Shown here one piece after another: positions 54,483-63,770 of a stretch of 64,000 nucleotides of DNA (the stretch's first letter is position 1; every line of letters starts with the position of its first letter). The notes under the pieces are model-generated. The model was not told the origin of the DNA. It saw only the letters and a list, made by a program, of their open reading frames with translations, and did not search any database. This DNA comes from Oceanimonas aquatica (GTDB lineage Bacteria > Pseudomonadota > Gammaproteobacteria > Enterobacterales > Aeromonadaceae), in NCBI RefSeq assembly GCF_030732065.1, contig NZ_JAVBHX010000003.1:124001-188000 (forward strand), read 5' to 3'. Made by a program: the position numbers and the translations under genes.

Positions 54483-55643
54483 ATGACTGCGTTTGCCGTA
54501 GCCGATAACAAAATGGATAACAAACAACTGGGTGGTGCCGGCCTGCGCGGCCAGAGTGCCGGCACCACGGCCCTGTGTACCGTGGGCAAAAGTGGCACCG
54601 GGCTGACCTATCGGGGCTATGACATTACCGATCTGGCTCATCATGCCGAGTTTGAGGAAGTGGCCCACCTGCTGTTAAAGGGCAAGCTGCCCACGCAAAC
54701 CGAGCTGAATGACTACAAACACAGTCTCATGGCCCGCCGTGGCCTGCCGCCGGCGTTGTGCCGGGTGCTGGAAGAAATTCCCGCCGATGCCCACCCCATG
54801 GACGTGATGCGCACCGGTTGCTCCGCCCTGGGCAACCTGGATCAGGAACGGGACTTTGCCGAGCAGGAGGATAAAACCGACACTCTGCTGTCCATGCTGC
54901 CGGCCATCATCTGCTACTGGTACCGCTACAGTCATGACGGTGTGCGCATTGATACTACCTGCCCGCAGCAGGACAGTATTGGCGGCTATTTTCTGGAAAT
55001 GCTTACCGGCACGGCCCCCAGCGAGCTGCACAAGCAAGTAATGCATTGCTCCCTGGTGCTTTATGCCGAGCACGAATTCAATGCGTCTACCTTTACCGCC
55101 CGGGTATGTGCTTCCACGTTGTCGGATCTGCATTCCTGCATTACCGCCGCCATTGGCAGCCTGCGCGGCCCCCTGCACGGCGGTGCCAACGAAGCGGCCA
55201 TGGACATGATTGAGCAGTGGCAAACCCCCGACGAAGCCGAAGCCGGCATACTGCAGATGCTGGCCAACAAGGAAAAGATCATGGGCTTTGGTCATGCCAT
55301 TTATCGCGAGTCGGATCCGCGCAATAATCTCATCAAGGAATGGTCGAAAAAGCTCTCGGAAAATGCGGACAACCCTCAGCTCTATGCGGTGTCCGAGCGG
55401 GTAGAAGCCGTGATGAAGCGGGAGAAAAACCTGTTCTGCAACGCCGACTTCTTTCACGCCTCCGCCTATCACTTTATGGGCATACCCACCAAGCTGTTTA
55501 CCCCCATTTTTGTGATGAGCCGGGTCACCGGCTGGGCCGCCCATGTCTTTGAGCAGCGCGCCAATAACCGCATTATTCGCCCCAGCGCCGACTATGTTGG
55601 CCCCGAGCCTCAGGCCTGGCTGCCCATCGGTGAGCGCAAGTGA
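54483..55643 (+). CDS. prpC: 2-methylcitrate synthase
   Basis: 386 residues. Citrate synthase fold: GLTYRGYDITDLA near residue 42, HGGANEAAM near 235 and GFGHAIYRESDPR near 270 with catalytic histidines, aspartate later in NADFFHASAYH. Condenses propionyl-CoA with oxaloacetate. AAGGAG lies ahead of 54483. The gene ends four bases into the acnD ribosome region. Confidence 0.96.
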   Translation: MTAFAVADNKMDNKQLGGAGLRGQSAGTTALCTVGKSGTGLTYRGYDITDLAHHAEFEEVAHLLLKGKLPTQTELNDYKHSLMARRGLPPALCRVLEEIPADAHPMDVMRTGCSALGNLDQERDFAEQEDKTDTLLSMLPAIICYWYRYSHDGVRIDTTCPQQDSIGGYFLEMLTGTAPSELHKQVMHCSLVLYAEHEFNASTFTARVCASTLSDLHSCITAAIGSLRGPLHGGANEAAMDMIEQWQTPDEAEAGILQMLANKEKIMGFGHAIYRESDPRNNLIKEWSKKLSENADNPQLYAVSERVEAVMKREKNLFCNADFFHASAYHFMGIPTKLFTPIFVMSRVTGWAAHVFEQRANNRIIRPSADYVGPEPQAWLPIGERK

Positions 55644-55651
55644 GGTCCGCC

Positions 55652-58231
55652 ATGAACACCGACTATCGCAAGCCGCTGCCCGGCACCGGGCTCGATTACT
55701 ATGATGCGCGGGAAGCGGTCAATGCCATCGCTCCCGGTGCTTATGACAAGTTGCCCTATGCTTCACGGGTGCTGGCGGAGCAACTGGTGCGCCGCTGTGA
55801 GTCTTCCATGCTGACCGACAGCCTTAAACAGCTGATCGAGCGCAAGCGCGATCTCGACTTTCCCTGGTATCCGGCGCGGGTGGTGTGCCACGACATTCTG
55901 GGCCAGACCGCACTGGTGGATCTGGCCGGCCTGCGGGACGCCATTGCCGCGCAAGGGGGCGATCCGGCCCGGGTCAACCCGGTGGTGCAAACCCAGCTGA
56001 TTGTGGATCACTCGCTGGCGGTGGAGCACGCCGGCTTTGAGCCGGACGCCGTTGAAAAAAACCGCGCCATAGAAGATCGCCGCAACGAAGATCGTTTTCA
56101 CTTTATTGAGTGGTGCAAAACCGCCTTTGAGAACGTGAGCGTGATCCCGGCGGGCAACGGCATTATGCACCAGATAAACCTGGAGAAAATGTCGCCGGTG
56201 GTGCAGGTGCAAAACGGCGTGGCCTTTCCCGATACCTGTGTGGGTACCGACAGCCACACCCCCCACGTGGATGCCCTGGGGGTGATTGCCATTGGCGTGG
56301 GCGGGCTGGAAGCCGAAACCGTGATGCTGGGGCGGCCCTCCATGATGCGCCTGCCGGACATCGTTGGCGTCAGGCTCACCGGCACCCGGCAGCCCGGCAT
56401 TACCGCCACCGACATAGTGCTGGCGCTCACCGAGTTTTTGCGCGAGCAGCGGGTGGTGTCGGCCTGGCTGGAGTTCTTTGGGGAAGGCACTCGGGATCTG
56501 ACCATTGGCGACCGTGCCACCATTTCCAACATGACCCCGGAATACGGCGCCACCGCCGGCATGTTCTACATCGATGAGCAGACCATCAACTACCTCAAGC
56601 TCACCGGACGGGACGATGAGCAGGTGAAGCTGGTGGAAGCCTATGCCCGCCATACCGGACTGTGGGCGGATGATCTGCGTGCTGCCTGTTATGAACGGGT
56701 ACTGGAGTTTGATATTGGCACTGTTACCCGCAACATGGCGGGGCCCTCCAGTCCGCACCGGCGGCTGCCCACCTCGGCGCTCACCGAGCGGGGCATTGCC
56801 GGTCCCTGGCAAGAGCAACCCGGTGAGCTGCCGGACGGCGCCGTGATCATCGCCGCCATTACCTCCTGCACCAACACCAGTAATCCGCGCAATGTGGTGG
56901 CGGCGGGGCTGCTGGCGAAAAAAGCCAACGCGCTGGGCCTTGTGCGCAAGCCCTGGGTCAAAACCTCGTTCGCCCCCGGCTCCAGGGTGGCGCGGCTCTA
57001 TATGGAAGAAGCGGGCCTGCTGCCGGAGCTGGAACAACTGGGCTTTGGCATTGTGGGTTATGCCTGCACCACCTGTAACGGCATGAGCGGCGCGCTCGAC
57101 CCGGATATTCAGCAGGGAATTATTGAGCGCGATCTTTACACCACGGCGGTGCTCTCGGGTAACCGCAACTTCGACGGCCGCATTCACCCTTATGCCCGGC
57201 AGGCGTTTCTGGCCTCGCCGCCGCTGGTGGTGGCCTATGCCCTGGCCGGCACCATTCGCTTTGATATTGAACGCGACGCCCTGGGCACCGACGCCAGCGG
57301 CAAGCCCGTATATCTGAACGATCTCTGGCCTACCGATGCAGAGATAGATGCGGTGGTGGCCGACTACGTCAGGCCCGAGCAGTTCAACGACGTGTACATT
57401 CAAATGTTCAGGCTGAATGACGACGCTCAAGGCGCCGAGCCGCTCTATGACTGGCGGCCCATGAGTACCTATATTCGCCGCCCGCCTTACTGGGAAGGCG
57501 CCCTGGCCGGAAAATGCAGCCTGACCGGCATGCGCCCGCTCGCCATTCTGGGGGACAACATCACCACCGATCATCTGTCGCCGTCCAACGCCATTCTGCC
57601 AACCAGCGCGGCGGGAGAATATCTGGCCAGCATGGGCGTGCCGGAAGAAGACTTTAACTCCTACGCCACTCATCGCGGCGATCACCTTACCGCCCTGCGG
57701 GCGACCCTGGCCAACCCCAAGCTGTTTAACGAAATGGTGCAGGACAACGGCGAGGTGGTGCAGGGGTCGCTGGCGCGCATTGAGCCTGACGGCAAGGTCA
57801 CCCGCATGTGGGAAGCCATAGAAACCTACATGAACCGCAAGCAGCCGCTGATCATCGTGGCGGGGGCCGACTACGGCCAGGGTTCGTCCCGGGACTGGGC
57901 TGCCAAGGGCGTGCGCCTGGCCGGGGTGGAAGCCATTGTGGCAGAAGGCTTTGAGCGCATCCACCGCACCAACCTGGTGGGCATGGGCGTGCTGCCGCTG
58001 GAGTTTTTGCCCGGCACCAGCCGGCATACGCTGGATCTCGACGGCACCGAGCTCTACGACGTGCAGGGTGACATTACCCCCGGGGCCGAGCTGACCCTGG
58101 TGATCACCAGAGCCAGCGGCGAACAGGAACGAGTGCCGGTGCGCTGCCGGCTGGACACCGCCGATGAGCTCAGTGTGTACAGCGCCGGCGGTGTGCTGCA
58201 GCGCTTTGCCCAGGATTTTCTGGCCGGTTAA
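55652..58231 (+). CDS. acnD: 2-methylcitrate dehydratase, Fe/S-dependent (AcnD)
   Basis: 859 residues, aconitase superfamily. Iron-sulfur cysteines in ITSCTNTSNP near 413 and CTTCNGMSG near 479; GAGD-like ADYGQGSSRDWAAKG near 745 in the swivel domain. Dehydrates 2-methylcitrate to 2-methyl-cis-aconitate (in some numbering trans), and needs PrpF. GAGG is 6 bp before 55652, preferred over a GTG at 55640 that overlaps prpC. Confidence 0.95.
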   Translation: MNTDYRKPLPGTGLDYYDAREAVNAIAPGAYDKLPYASRVLAEQLVRRCESSMLTDSLKQLIERKRDLDFPWYPARVVCHDILGQTALVDLAGLRDAIAAQGGDPARVNPVVQTQLIVDHSLAVEHAGFEPDAVEKNRAIEDRRNEDRFHFIEWCKTAFENVSVIPAGNGIMHQINLEKMSPVVQVQNGVAFPDTCVGTDSHTPHVDALGVIAIGVGGLEAETVMLGRPSMMRLPDIVGVRLTGTRQPGITATDIVLALTEFLREQRVVSAWLEFFGEGTRDLTIGDRATISNMTPEYGATAGMFYIDEQTINYLKLTGRDDEQVKLVEAYARHTGLWADDLRAACYERVLEFDIGTVTRNMAGPSSPHRRLPTSALTERGIAGPWQEQPGELPDGAVIIAAITSCTNTSNPRNVVAAGLLAKKANALGLVRKPWVKTSFAPGSRVARLYMEEAGLLPELEQLGFGIVGYACTTCNGMSGALDPDIQQGIIERDLYTTAVLSGNRNFDGRIHPYARQAFLASPPLVVAYALAGTIRFDIERDALGTDASGKPVYLNDLWPTDAEIDAVVADYVRPEQFNDVYIQMFRLNDDAQGAEPLYDWRPMSTYIRRPPYWEGALAGKCSLTGMRPLAILGDNITTDHLSPSNAILPTSAAGEYLASMGVPEEDFNSYATHRGDHLTALRATLANPKLFNEMVQDNGEVVQGSLARIEPDGKVTRMWEAIETYMNRKQPLIIVAGADYGQGSSRDWAAKGVRLAGVEAIVAEGFERIHRTNLVGMGVLPLEFLPGTSRHTLDLDGTELYDVQGDITPGAELTLVITRASGEQERVPVRCRLDTADELSVYSAGGVLQRFAQDFLAG

Positions 58232-58243
58232 AAGGAGTTAACC

Positions 58244-59419
58244 ATGGCAAGCAATGTGTTCCCGCCCCAGCTGAAAATACCCGCCATCTATATGCGTGGC
58301 GGCACCAGCAAAGGGGTGTTTTTTAACCTGAGCGATCTGCCGCCGGCGGCACGAGTGCCTGGCGAGGCCAGAGACAAACTGTTACTGCGGATCATCGGCA
58401 GCCCGGATCCTTACGGCAAACACACAGACGGCATGGGCGGGGCTACCTCCAGCACCAGCAAAACCGTGATCGTGTCCCAAAGCGACAAGCCGGATCACGA
58501 CGTGGACTACCTGTTCGGTCAGGTGTCCATCGACCAGCCCTTTGTGGACTGGAGCGGTAACTGCGGCAACCTGTCGGCGGCGGTAGGACCCTTTGCCATT
58601 CATGCCGGCCTGGTGGATAAAGCACGGTTGCCGCAAAACGGTGTGGCCACGGTGCGGGTGTGGCAGGCCAACATTGGCAAAACCCTGCGGGTGCATGTGC
58701 CCATGGTAAACGGTGAAGTGCAGGAAACCGGCGACTTTGCGCTGGATGGCGTGACCTTTCCTGCGGCGAAAATTCAGGTCGACTTTATGGAACCGGGCGA
58801 GGGCGCCATGTTCCCAACCGGCAACCTGACCGACCGCCTGGACGTGCCCGGCATCGGCACGCTTGAAGCCACGCTCATTAACGCCGGCATTCCCACCATT
58901 TTTATTAACGCAGAGTCCATGGGCTTCACCGGCACCGAGCTGCAGCCAGCCATTAACGGAAATGCCGAGACACTGGCGATGTTTGAGCAAATCCGCGCTG
59001 TTGGCGCCGTAAAAATGGGGCTGATAACCAAGCCCGAAGACGCCGCACAACGCCAGCACACCCCCAAGGTGGCCTTTGTGGCAGGCCCGGCGGCCTATTC
59101 CGCCTCCAGCGGAAAAACGGTGACCGAAAACGACATCGATGTGCTGGTGCGGGCGCTGTCCATGGGCAAGCTGCACCACGCCATGATGGGGACCGCCGCC
59201 GTGGCCATTGCCGCCGCTGCCTGTGTGCCCGGCACCCTGGTCAACCTGGCCGCCGGGGGCGTCGAGAGAGAGTCGGTCACCTTTGGTCACCCGTCCGGCA
59301 CCCTGAAAGTGGGCGCCAGTGCTCGGCACACCGAGCGAGGCTGGGTAGCGGAAAAAGTCACCATGAGTCGCAGCGCGCGCATTTTAATGGAAGGAGTGGT
59401 GCGCGTGTCGTTTGAGTAA
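58244..59419 (+). CDS. prpF: PrpF, AcnD-accessory aconitate isomerase
   Basis: 391 residues. The typical start IPAIYMRGGTSKGVFF, the catalytic-type GGATSSTSKT and SGNCGNLSAAVGPFAI near residue 105, and HPSGTLKVGA near 347. Isomerises the product of AcnD so that the housekeeping aconitase can rehydrate it. Twelve bases after acnD. Confidence 0.95.
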   Translation: MASNVFPPQLKIPAIYMRGGTSKGVFFNLSDLPPAARVPGEARDKLLLRIIGSPDPYGKHTDGMGGATSSTSKTVIVSQSDKPDHDVDYLFGQVSIDQPFVDWSGNCGNLSAAVGPFAIHAGLVDKARLPQNGVATVRVWQANIGKTLRVHVPMVNGEVQETGDFALDGVTFPAAKIQVDFMEPGEGAMFPTGNLTDRLDVPGIGTLEATLINAGIPTIFINAESMGFTGTELQPAINGNAETLAMFEQIRAVGAVKMGLITKPEDAAQRQHTPKVAFVAGPAAYSASSGKTVTENDIDVLVRALSMGKLHHAMMGTAAVAIAAAACVPGTLVNLAAGGVERESVTFGHPSGTLKVGASARHTERGWVAEKVTMSRSARILMEGVVRVSFE

Positions 59420-59469
59420 CCACAATGCGCCGCGGCGCTTAAGGACAAGCAATGTCAGGAGCAAGCACC

Positions 59470-61344
59470 ATGTTCACCTATCAGCAGGCATTTGATTTGG
59501 CGGCCAGCTCGCCGGACACCTTCTGGAAACAACAGGCCGAGCAACTGGACTGGTTTACCTTTCCGAGCACCATATTAAGCAAGGACGAGCACGGCATTGA
59601 GCGCTGGTTTGCCGACGGCGAGCTCAACACCGCCCATCTGGCGCTGGATTATCATGTGGCCCAGGGCAGGGGGGATCAGACCGCGCTGATCTACGACTCG
59701 CCGGTCACCGGCCAGAAGGCCCGCTACAGCTATGGCGTGCTGCGGGATCAGGTGGCCAAGGCCGCCGGCATGCTGGCTCAGCTTGGCGTGCAAAAGGGCG
59801 ACCGGGTGGTGATTTACATGCCCATGATCCCGCAAGCGGCGATAGCCATGCTGGCCTGTGCCCGGCTGGGGGCCATTCACTCGGTGGTGTTTGGTGGCTT
59901 TGCGTCTCACGAACTGGCAGTGCGCATTGAAGACGCCGAACCCAAAGTGCTGCTCACCGCCAGTTGCGGCGTGGAGGTCAACAAGGTGATCCCCTACAAG
60001 CCGCTGGTAGACAAGGCGGTGATGGACAGCCGCTGGAAGCCCGAGCATGTGGTGGTGTTTCAGCGCCGGGAATGCCCGGCGGATCTGCCCCATGAGCGCG
60101 ACAAGGACTGGTCGGCCCTGATGCAACAGGCCGAGCCGCACCCCTGCGTGCCGGTCAAGGCCACGGACCCGCTCTACATTCTGTATACCTCGGGCACCAC
60201 CGGAAAACCCAAGGGGGTGGTGCGCGACAACGGGGGCCATGCGGTGGCCATGCACTACAGCATGAAAACCGTTTATAACGTGGAGCCCAATGATGTGTTC
60301 TGGGCCGCGTCCGACGTGGGCTGGGTGGTGGGCCATTCCTACATAGTGTATGCGCCGCTGATCTACGGTTGCACCACCATTTTGTATGAAGGCAAACCGG
60401 TGAAAACCCCGGATCCCGGCGCCTTCTGGCGGGTGTGCGACGAATATGGGGTAAAAGTGCTGTTCTCGGCACCCACGGCATTTCGTGCCATCAAGAAGGA
60501 AGACCCGAACGGCGAGCAGCTTGAGCATTACCTCATGGATAAGCTCACCATCATCTTTATGGCCGGCGAGCGGCTCGACCCGCCCACCCTGGAGTGGGTG
60601 CAGCGCCATACCGGCCGGCCGGTAGTGGATCACTGGTGGCAAACCGAAACCGGCTGGGCCATTGCCGGCAACCCGCTGGGGCTGGAGCGCTTCGCGGTTA
60701 AACCCGGCTCCGCCACCAAACCCATTCCCGGCTACAAGGTGCAAGTGCTGAACGAGCTGGGAGAAGCACAGCCCGCCGGCGAGCAGGGCTACATTGCCAT
60801 TCAGCGGCCGCTGCCACCGGGCTGCCTGCCCACTGTGTGGCGCAATCACGACCGCTTTGAATCCGGTTACCTCGGCCAGTTCCCCGGCTTTTATGTGTCC
60901 GGCGATGGCGGTTATGTGGACGAAGACGGTTACCTGTTTGTGATGGGGCGCATGGATGATGTGATTAACGTGGCCGGCCACCGGCTTTCCACCGGCGAGA
61001 TGGAAGAGATTGTGGGCAGCCATGAGGCGGTGGCCGAATGTGCCGTGATTGGCGTGCACGACGAGCTGAAAGGCCAGCTGCCGCTGGGGCTGGTGGTGCT
61101 GAAAGACGGCTATGCCTCTGACAACGGCAACATAGAGCAAGCGCTGCTGCAACTGGTGCGCGACCGAGTGGGCGCGGTGGCCTGCTTTAAACAGGCCATC
61201 ATCGTGGATCGCCTGCCCAAAACCCGCTCCGGCAAAATACTGCGCCGGGTGATCCGCCAGATTGCCGACGGCGAGCAGTATGTGGTGCCGTCCACCATAG
61301 ACGACCCCGGCTCGCTGGACGAGCTGGCGCGGGTGCTGGAGTAA
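59470..61344 (+). CDS. prpE: Propionyl-CoA synthetase
   Basis: 624 residues, acyl-CoA synthetase. Phosphate loop LYTSGTTGKPKG near 238, adenine-site segment WWQTETGWA near 391, and the regulatory lysine in LPKTRSGKILRR near 579, which can be acetylated in this family. Activates propionate. Two starts are possible: ATG 59470 with AGGAG 8 bp ahead, or ATG 59452 with AAGGA. Last gene of the operon, terminator follows. Confidence 0.94.
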   Translation: MFTYQQAFDLAASSPDTFWKQQAEQLDWFTFPSTILSKDEHGIERWFADGELNTAHLALDYHVAQGRGDQTALIYDSPVTGQKARYSYGVLRDQVAKAAGMLAQLGVQKGDRVVIYMPMIPQAAIAMLACARLGAIHSVVFGGFASHELAVRIEDAEPKVLLTASCGVEVNKVIPYKPLVDKAVMDSRWKPEHVVVFQRRECPADLPHERDKDWSALMQQAEPHPCVPVKATDPLYILYTSGTTGKPKGVVRDNGGHAVAMHYSMKTVYNVEPNDVFWAASDVGWVVGHSYIVYAPLIYGCTTILYEGKPVKTPDPGAFWRVCDEYGVKVLFSAPTAFRAIKKEDPNGEQLEHYLMDKLTIIFMAGERLDPPTLEWVQRHTGRPVVDHWWQTETGWAIAGNPLGLERFAVKPGSATKPIPGYKVQVLNELGEAQPAGEQGYIAIQRPLPPGCLPTVWRNHDRFESGYLGQFPGFYVSGDGGYVDEDGYLFVMGRMDDVINVAGHRLSTGEMEEIVGSHEAVAECAVIGVHDELKGQLPLGLVVLKDGYASDNGNIEQALLQLVRDRVGAVACFKQAIIVDRLPKTRSGKILRRVIRQIADGEQYVVPSTIDDPGSLDELARVLE

Positions 61345-61352
61345 CTTCCCCC

Positions 61353-61381
61353 TGAGCCGATTAATTGCCATAATCGGCTCA
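61353..61381 (+). terminator. 11-bp hairpin between prpE and the Fic gene
   Basis: TGAGCCGATTA and TAATCGGCTCA with a 7-base loop, then TATTTTG. A third copy of the arm, TATTCGGCTCA, lies at about 61404-61414 directly before the Fic start, so this may also be an operator. Confidence 0.7.
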
Positions 61382-61414
61382 TATTTTGATTCGATTAGGG
61401 TGGTTATTCGGCTC

Positions 61415-62518
61415 ATGTACATCTGGCAACATAATGACTGGCCTCATTTCCGTTGGGATGAAGCAACGCTAAAGCCCAGGCTTGACGAGATCCGCTGGCT
61501 GCAGGGGAGGCTGTTGGGCCGTACCGAAGTGGCGCCTGCGCAAACTGACTCGGCCGTAGAAATGGATGCCCTGATCCAGAATGCCATCCGTACCAGTGAA
61601 ATTGAGGGTGAGCACCTCGATGTGGGATCGGTTCGCTCGTCGGTGGCCCGTCAGCTTGGGCTGGAGCAGGCCGGTATGGCCGGCAGACCTACTCCCGAGT
61701 CCGACTCTCTGGTAGCCCTTTTACTGGAAGCCACCCATCAGCCCGAACAGCCATTGTCTTGTGAGCAGCTATGTCATTGGCAGGCACAGCTGTTTCCTCG
61801 TGAGAGCATTCTGTCCCGAATTTTGATTGGTGAGCTGCGGGGTGAACACCCTATGCAGGTGATATCCGGACGAATGGATAACCCCACCGTTCATTTTGAA
61901 GCACCGCCCAGGCAGGGGCTGGAGCAGCAACTGAACGCCTTTATTGAATGGTTCAATCATCCGCCGGAACAGCTGGATTCTATTCTCAGAGCCGGTATTG
62001 CTCATTTATGGCTGATCACCCTGCATCCTTTTGATGATGGCAACGGCCGGGTAACCAGAGCGGTTACCGACAGGGCGCTGGCCCAGGCCGAGGCCCGCTC
62101 CGTGCGTTTTTATTCTCTGAGTGCGGCCATTATGGCCCGGCGTAATGGCTATTATGACCACCTCGAACAAACCCAGAAGGGCAATCTGGACATCACCATC
62201 TGGCTGGCCTGGTTTCTGGACACTTTGCAAGAGGCACTGCAGCAGGCGCTGGCACGGGTTGATCGGGTACTGGAAAAGGCGCACTTCTGGCAGCGACATG
62301 CAAAAACGCCCCTGAGTGAACGGCAGATAAAGGTACTTAACCGGCTGCTGGATAACGCGGGAGAAGAGTTTGAAAGCGGCATTAATGCTCGTAAATATCA
62401 GGCTTTGGCCAAGGTGAGCAAGGCCACGGCCACCCGTGATCTGGCAGATCTGGTAGAAAAAGGATGTTTGCACAGCCTGCCGGGCGGTGGGCGCAGCACC
62501 CGGTATGGTCTGCTTTAA
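61415..62518 (+). CDS. Fic-domain protein with inhibitory helix and C-terminal winged helix
   Basis: 367 residues. An N-terminal DUF4172-like part includes the inhibitory motif TSEIEG near residue 59, followed by the Fic core HPFDDGNGRVTR near 202-213 (matches HxFxDGNGRxxR), which AMPylates proteins, and a C-terminal winged helix (about 290-367, YQALAKVSKATATRDLADLV). Class II Fic architecture. The arm TATTCGGCTCAT overlaps its ATG region, so autoregulation by its winged helix is plausible. Stands alone. Confidence 0.9.
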   Translation: MYIWQHNDWPHFRWDEATLKPRLDEIRWLQGRLLGRTEVAPAQTDSAVEMDALIQNAIRTSEIEGEHLDVGSVRSSVARQLGLEQAGMAGRPTPESDSLVALLLEATHQPEQPLSCEQLCHWQAQLFPRESILSRILIGELRGEHPMQVISGRMDNPTVHFEAPPRQGLEQQLNAFIEWFNHPPEQLDSILRAGIAHLWLITLHPFDDGNGRVTRAVTDRALAQAEARSVRFYSLSAAIMARRNGYYDHLEQTQKGNLDITIWLAWFLDTLQEALQQALARVDRVLEKAHFWQRHAKTPLSERQIKVLNRLLDNAGEEFESGINARKYQALAKVSKATATRDLADLVEKGCLHSLPGGGRSTRYGLL

Positions 62519-62660
62519 GCAAGTACGTTCACTCTGGTCTCCATGGTCCGGCAAAGGGAATAGTGGGCAGGTGTTCTGCATAAAGTCGTTCGCGCTGCTG
62601 ACTGGAACGTGAAACACTATTCTTGTCAGGCCCTGTAACTCCGCCAGCAAGGAGGACGAC

Positions 62661-62942
62661 ATGCATATTGGTATGCTGAGCATCACCTTTTCTCTGCCGG
62701 GATGTGGCTCGTTAAAGGAAAAGCGCCAGCGCATGGGTGGCATGCATGAACGGTTCGGGCGCAACCCGTCGGTAGCCGTGTGTGAGAGTGGCGAACTCAA
62801 CAGTCACGATGCCAGCGAATGGTCATTTGTGGTGGTGGCGGCCTCGCGACGGGAGCTTGAATCACTGTGCAGCCGCATCGAAGATAAGATACAGAGCACC
62901 GTAGATGCACGCATCATCAGCGTCACCCGCGAATTCCTGTAG
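62661..62942 (+). CDS. DUF503 (YlxP-like) protein
   Basis: 93 residues. MHIGMLSITFSLPGCGSLKEKR and ESGELNSHDAS are DUF503-like. Small ferredoxin-like fold; role uncertain (related to YlxP beside rbfA in Gram-positives). AAGGAGG lies ahead. Eight bases before the next gene. Confidence 0.8.
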   Translation: MHIGMLSITFSLPGCGSLKEKRQRMGGMHERFGRNPSVAVCESGELNSHDASEWSFVVVAASRRELESLCSRIEDKIQSTVDARIISVTREFL

Positions 62943-62949
62943 GAGTGTT

Positions 62950-63597
62950 ATGAAAAAGATACACATAGATATCGTTTCCGATATTGCCTGCCCCTGGTGT
63001 GCCATTGGCTATGCCCGGCTGGCGCAGGCCATGGAACGGCTGGCGCCCGATTATGAATTCAGCGTGCAGTGGAAGGCATTTGAACTGAACCCGGAGCACA
63101 CCGGGCAAGGTGAGCCCATTTTGCCTGCCCTGGCCAGAAAATACGGGCGGAGCGAGCAGGAGATGCGGGAAAACCAGCAGCGCATGATGACCATTGCCAC
63201 CGAGCTTGGCCTCAACTTTGAGAAAATACAGGAGCGGTTAACCTGCAATACCTTTGATGCCCACCGGCTGGTGAAGTGGGCAGGGGAGGAGGGCCGGCAA
63301 ACCGCCATGAAACAGGCCCTGTTCGAGGTGTATTTTGGCAAGGCGATGGATGTGTCTGATCACGCTGTGCTGCTGAGTTGCGTTCAAGCCCTGGGGCTGG
63401 ACCGGGCAAAAGCCAGGCAGGTGCTGGACTCGGATCAATACGCCGACCTGGTGCGGGAAGAGGAAGCAATTTACCAGCAGGCCGGTGTCAGTTCCGTGCC
63501 CGCCTTTATTATCAATAACCAATACCTGATTGCTGGCGCCCAGGAGCCCGATGCCCTGGTGCAGGCCCTGCAAGAGATTGGCGCCGAATCTGCCTGA
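62950..63597 (+). CDS. DsbA-family oxidoreductase (FrnE-like)
   Basis: 215 residues. Thioredoxin fold with CPWC at residues 12-15 (IACPWCAIG) and the cis-proline VSSVPAFIINNQYLIAGAQ near 180. FrnE-like cytoplasmic disulfide oxidoreductase; no signal peptide. Start at 62950 with AGGAG ahead; the upstream frame lies inside the DUF503 gene. Terminator follows. Confidence 0.9.
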   Translation: MKKIHIDIVSDIACPWCAIGYARLAQAMERLAPDYEFSVQWKAFELNPEHTGQGEPILPALARKYGRSEQEMRENQQRMMTIATELGLNFEKIQERLTCNTFDAHRLVKWAGEEGRQTAMKQALFEVYFGKAMDVSDHAVLLSCVQALGLDRAKARQVLDSDQYADLVREEEAIYQQAGVSSVPAFIINNQYLIAGAQEPDALVQALQEIGAESA

Positions 63598-63617
63598 ATG
63601 CTCACGTTATCGCCAAG

Positions 63618-63641
63618 GGCCCGCACTGCGGGCCGTTTTTG
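63618..63641 (+). terminator. Intrinsic terminator after the DsbA-family gene
   Basis: GGCCCGC and GCGGGCC with loop ACT, followed by GTTTTTG. Confidence 0.85.
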
Positions 63642-63770
63642 TATAGGTCTCAATTGAAATAATATGCCAGCACGTCAGAATAGGACGCAAATTAACAGAG
63701 CTGCAATCAGGGTGATCGCCTGCAAGGTCCGGCGGTAGCGTGGGTGACGTTCAACTAAATGCGCATTCGG

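Noticed and set aside
55763-58027. 754-codon open frame on the minus strand opposite acnD
   Set aside because: Antisense shadow of a GC-rich gene; composition (H, G, Q rich) and no family likeness.
59575-61422. 615-codon open frame opposite prpE
   Set aside because: Same reason: antisense shadow of a certain gene.
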